This document shows, piece by piece, positions 5,764 to 8,008 of a DNA stretch of 8,008 nucleotides (within the stretch, counting starts at the first letter, position 1; the number at the start of each line of letters is the position of its first letter). The DNA lies in assembly GCA_020430675.1 (NCBI GenBank), contig JAGQJJ010000152.1:1-8008 (forward strand). Reading direction: 5' to 3'. The stretch comes from Myxococcales bacterium. GTDB taxonomy: Bacteria > Myxococcota > Bradymonadia > UBA7976 > UBA1532. Made by a program: the position numbers and the translations under genes. The notes beneath the pieces were generated by a model. That model was not told the DNA's origin, ran no database searches, and saw only the letters and a list, made by a program, of their open reading frames with translations.

Positions 5764-8008
5764 TCAGCGCTTGAAGACGTAACGACCCGCCTGGATGAAG
5801 TTCATCGGATCGCGGGGCTTGTCGTCCACCCGAACTTCGTAGTGGAGATGCGGCGCGGTGCTGCGGCCCGAACTGCCCATCTCGGCGATGCGCTCGCGGT
5901 ACTTGACGGTGTGCCCCTCGCGCACGAAGGCGCGCGACAGGTGGCCGTAGCGCGTGGTGATGCCGTTGCCGTGGTCGATCTCGACGAGCAGGCCATATTT
6001 GCCCTTGCGGCCGGCGAAGATGACGCGGCCGGGCGCGGTGGCGCGGATCGGGGTGCCCTCTTCGCCCGGCATGTCGACGCCGGTGTGCATGCTCCACTCG
6101 TTGTTCATCGGATCGCGGCGGCGGCCGAACGGGCTCGACACGGTGAACTCATCGAGCGGCGCGACCAGCGGCAGCTCGCGCAGCAGCTTTTCGAGCGATT
6201 GCAGGCGATCCATGCGCACGTTGAGGTGATGGGCGGCGGCGTCTTCGTCTTCGGGGAGCGCCGGGGCCTTCTCGGGTTCCTTCTCGTCGGGCGCGGCCTC
6301 GGCGATCGCTTCGAGGTCAGCGTGCAGCAGCGAGGTGCCGGCGATCAGGCTGGTGTCATCGGCGTGCACCGCGGCCTGCGGGTCGAGCGCTTCGCCGTAG
6401 CGGCCGTCGCCATCGGGCGCGGCGCGTAGCTCGAAGTGCAGATGCGTCTCGCTGTGCTCAACGCCGGTGCGACCCACGCTGCCCAGCACCTGGCCGCGCC
6501 GCACGCGCGCGCCCTGCTCGATGCCCGGGGCGATGGCGCCGAGGTGCATGTAGCGGCTGATACGGCCATCGTCGTGCTTGATCTCGACGTAGATGCCGGC
6601 GCGGTGGCCGTGCGAGCGCGCGCGCTTGCCGTCGTCGTCGATGAACTTGGGGCGGCTCTCCCAGGCCTGGCGATCCTGCACATGCTGAACGACGCCTTCG
6701 CTGACCGCGAGCACCGCAGTGCCGAGCGGCGCGGGGATGTCGATGCCGTTGTGGTGCTCGCGGCCGCGCGGGCCGAAGCCGCTCATGACCTCGGTTTCGC
6801 CTGGCACCGGGTTGACATAGTCGGCGGTGCCGTCGGCGATGAACGGACCACCAACGCCGCTCGCGGGCGGCTCGTCGCCGTCGGCCGCGGCCAGCGGCGT
6901 GCCGCCCAGGCGCGGGTCGAGCACCGAGTCGATGTCGACGCCGGTCGCGGTGAGCGCGGTTTCGATCGCCTGGATGTTGCGGTCGAGGCGCGAGGCGAGG
7001 CGCTCGTGCACCGCGTCCTGCTCGGCGTTGAGGGTGGCGATGCGCGACTCAAGCGCCGCGACCTGAGCTTCGAGGCCCTCTTTCTGGTGCTGCGCTTCGT
7101 TCTTGCCCTGGTCGGCCTTGGCCAGCACGTCACGCACGGCGCCAAGCTGCTCGCGCATCTCAAGGTCGCGGAAGGCCAGCTCGAGCAGCGACTCGTCCAT
7201 TGGTTCGCCGGTCTCTTCGAAGAGGGCGGCATAAGCCGGCGGGGTGGCCAGCGGATCGGTCGGCAGGCCGCGCAGCTCGCGGGTCATCGCCGCGAAGCGC
7301 TGCTGGGTCTCGCTGACCTTCAACGCCAGCCGGCTCGACACGCGGGTCAGGCGCGTCTTCTCGCGATCGCTCTGCTCAAGGCGCCACGTCTGCACCGCGA
7401 GCAGGCCGGCGGCGGCGCCGGCGATGAGGACCGAGGCGGCGGCGGCGGTGTAGAGCCACCGACGCGAAGACGGGCGCTTGACGACGCGCAGCTTGGTGCT
7501 GCGAATGGGCTTGGGCGGCTTGAGATTGCGCGGCGCGGCCTCGGCCGGCACCGGCGGCGGAGCGGCGGCGGGCACCGCGACCTCGGTGATCTGCGCCTGC
7601 GGCATGACCACAACGGCGCCCACCGGGATGTGCACGATCGGCGCGCCGCCGTCGGGGTTGCGCGCCATCCAGTCGAGCGGCAGACGCGGCGGCGGCGGCG
7701 CGATCATCCAGGCCGGGTCGAGGTCGATGACCTCATCGTCGGCCTCTTGGAGCGGACCTTCGGCGTCGTCGTCGTTGGAGGGCTCGGCGTCGAGCTCGAT
7801 GTCGTCCTCGATCAGCAGATCGGGGTCGTCGTCCACCCCCAGCGGCGCAGGCTCGGCATCGACGCGCTCAGGCTGCGGGGCGTCTTCAGGGCCGAACAGC
7901 CAGGCGTCGAGGGCCGTGTCCTCCATGTCGAACAGGTCGGCCTCGCCAATCCACGACGGATCGGCCGCCTCGCGCGGCGGCGCCGAGGGCTCGCGAACGC
8001 CCAGCGCC
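5764..8008 (-). CDS. Membrane-anchored protein with two tandem M23 (LytM) peptidase domains, partial (N-terminus beyond right edge)
   Basis: Probable envelope peptidoglycan endopeptidase. Residues are counted from the Met codon at 7924-7926. The frame stays open for 27 more codons to the edge, in the same acidic style and with no ribosome binding site before that Met, so the true start is probably outside. The N-terminal 155 residues are Asp/Glu/Pro-rich and should be cytoplasmic. A single membrane helix (about 157-179) follows KRPSSRR, placing the rest in the periplasm. Residues 183-220 and 245-325 look like coiled coil. M23 domain one (about 375-522) has HNGID (392-396), MHL (460-462) and HLH (495-497). 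Domain two (about 592-715) has HTGVD (614-618), GHL (661-663) and HLH (693-695). Both zinc/catalytic sets are complete, so both could be active. Domain one carries an extra 21 residues or so between its first two motifs. An acidic linker and short helix (535-590) separate the domains. The TM plus coiled coil plus M23 layout recalls divisome or elongation-linked LytM proteins, but two intact domains is unusual. The PHP lipoprotein gene follows closely. Confidence 0.92.
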   Translation of the reverse strand, partial: ALGVREPSAPPREAADPSWIGEADLFDMEDTALDAWLFGPEDAPQPERVDAEPAPLGVDDDPDLLIEDDIELDAEPSNDDDAEGPLQEADDEVIDLDPAWMIAPPPPRLPLDWMARNPDGGAPIVHIPVGAVVVMPQAQITEVAVPAAAPPPVPAEAAPRNLKPPKPIRSTKLRVVKRPSSRRWLYTAAAASVLIAGAAAGLLAVQTWRLEQSDREKTRLTRVSSRLALKVSETQQRFAAMTRELRGLPTDPLATPPAYAALFEETGEPMDESLLELAFRDLEMREQLGAVRDVLAKADQGKNEAQHQKEGLEAQVAALESRIATLNAEQDAVHERLASRLDRNIQAIETALTATGVDIDSVLDPRLGGTPLAAADGDEPPASGVGGPFIADGTADYVNPVPGETEVMSGFGPRGREHHNGIDIPAPLGTAVLAVSEGVVQHVQDRQAWESRPKFIDDDGKRARSHGHRAGIYVEIKHDDGRISRYMHLGAIAPGIEQGARVRRGQVLGSVGRTGVEHSETHLHFELRAAPDGDGRYGEALDPQAAVHADDTSLIAGTSLLHADLEAIAEAAPDEKEPEKAPALPEDEDAAAHHLNVRMDRLQSLEKLLRELPLVAPLDEFTVSSPFGRRRDPMNNEWSMHTGVDMPGEEGTPIRATAPGRVIFAGRKGKYGLLVEIDHGNGITTRYGHLSRAFVREGHTVKYRERIAEMGSSGRSTAPHLHYEVRVDDKPRDPMNFIQAGRYVFKR

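Noticed and set aside
3894..5774. A 626-codon open frame on the plus strand
   Set aside because: It is antisense to the lipoprotein gene. No recognisable domain was seen and the composition is repetitive Ala/Gly/Asp/Arg; it also crosses the gap and ribosome binding site of the real gene.
5404..6429. A 341-codon open frame on the plus strand
   Set aside because: It spans the antisense of two real genes, including the second M23 domain, and has no recognisable motif.
7924..7926. ATG here as the true start of the M23 protein
   Set aside because: The frame continues upstream to the edge with the same acidic, Trp-containing character and no ribosome binding site lies before this ATG. It remains possible but less likely.

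Overview
The window is very GC-rich (roughly 70% by eye) and densely coding, with short intergenic gaps. It looks like chromosomal DNA from a large-genome member of the former Deltaproteobacteria, most likely Myxococcota or the Bradymonadales lineage. The clues are a eukaryote-like Ser/Thr kinase with a DWG motif and the start of a PEGA-type segment, an FHA protein divergent from it, and a large lipoprotein with an Asp/Ala/Pro-rich linker after its lipidated cysteine. This is an inference from gene style; no marker gene is present.

Layout. (1) Positions 1-1523, minus strand: a Ser/Thr protein kinase whose C-terminus runs off the left edge; 507 residues are visible. (2) Positions 1524-1637: a short divergent intergenic region. 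(3) About 1638-2570, plus strand: a protein with an N-terminal FHA (phosphothreonine-binding) domain and a C-terminal region that resembles a winged helix. (4) Positions 2595-5735, minus strand, convergent with the FHA gene across only 24 bases: a 1046-residue predicted lipoprotein with carboxypeptidase-regulatory-like beta domains and a PHP-type metallohydrolase domain of the CehA/McbA kind. (5) Positions 5764-8008, minus strand, 28 bases upstream of the lipoprotein gene: a single-pass membrane protein with an acidic cytoplasmic tail, a coiled-coil stalk and two complete M23 (LytM) peptidase domains in tandem. Its start lies beyond the right edge.

How the genes may work together. The kinase and FHA genes form a natural divergent pair: the FHA domain would read phosphothreonine made by this or another kinase, and the C-terminal domain could pass the signal to DNA. 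The M23 protein and the lipoprotein are closely spaced on one strand, probably form one transcription unit, and both should act in the cell envelope. I see no direct sequence link between the two pairs.

No tRNA, rRNA, CRISPR array, insertion sequence or phage gene was seen. The most unusual element is the tandem M23 protein: both catalytic sites are intact, the first domain carries an insertion of about 21 residues, and the acidic tail holds repeated tryptophan motifs. The many other long open frames in this window are shadows caused by high GC.
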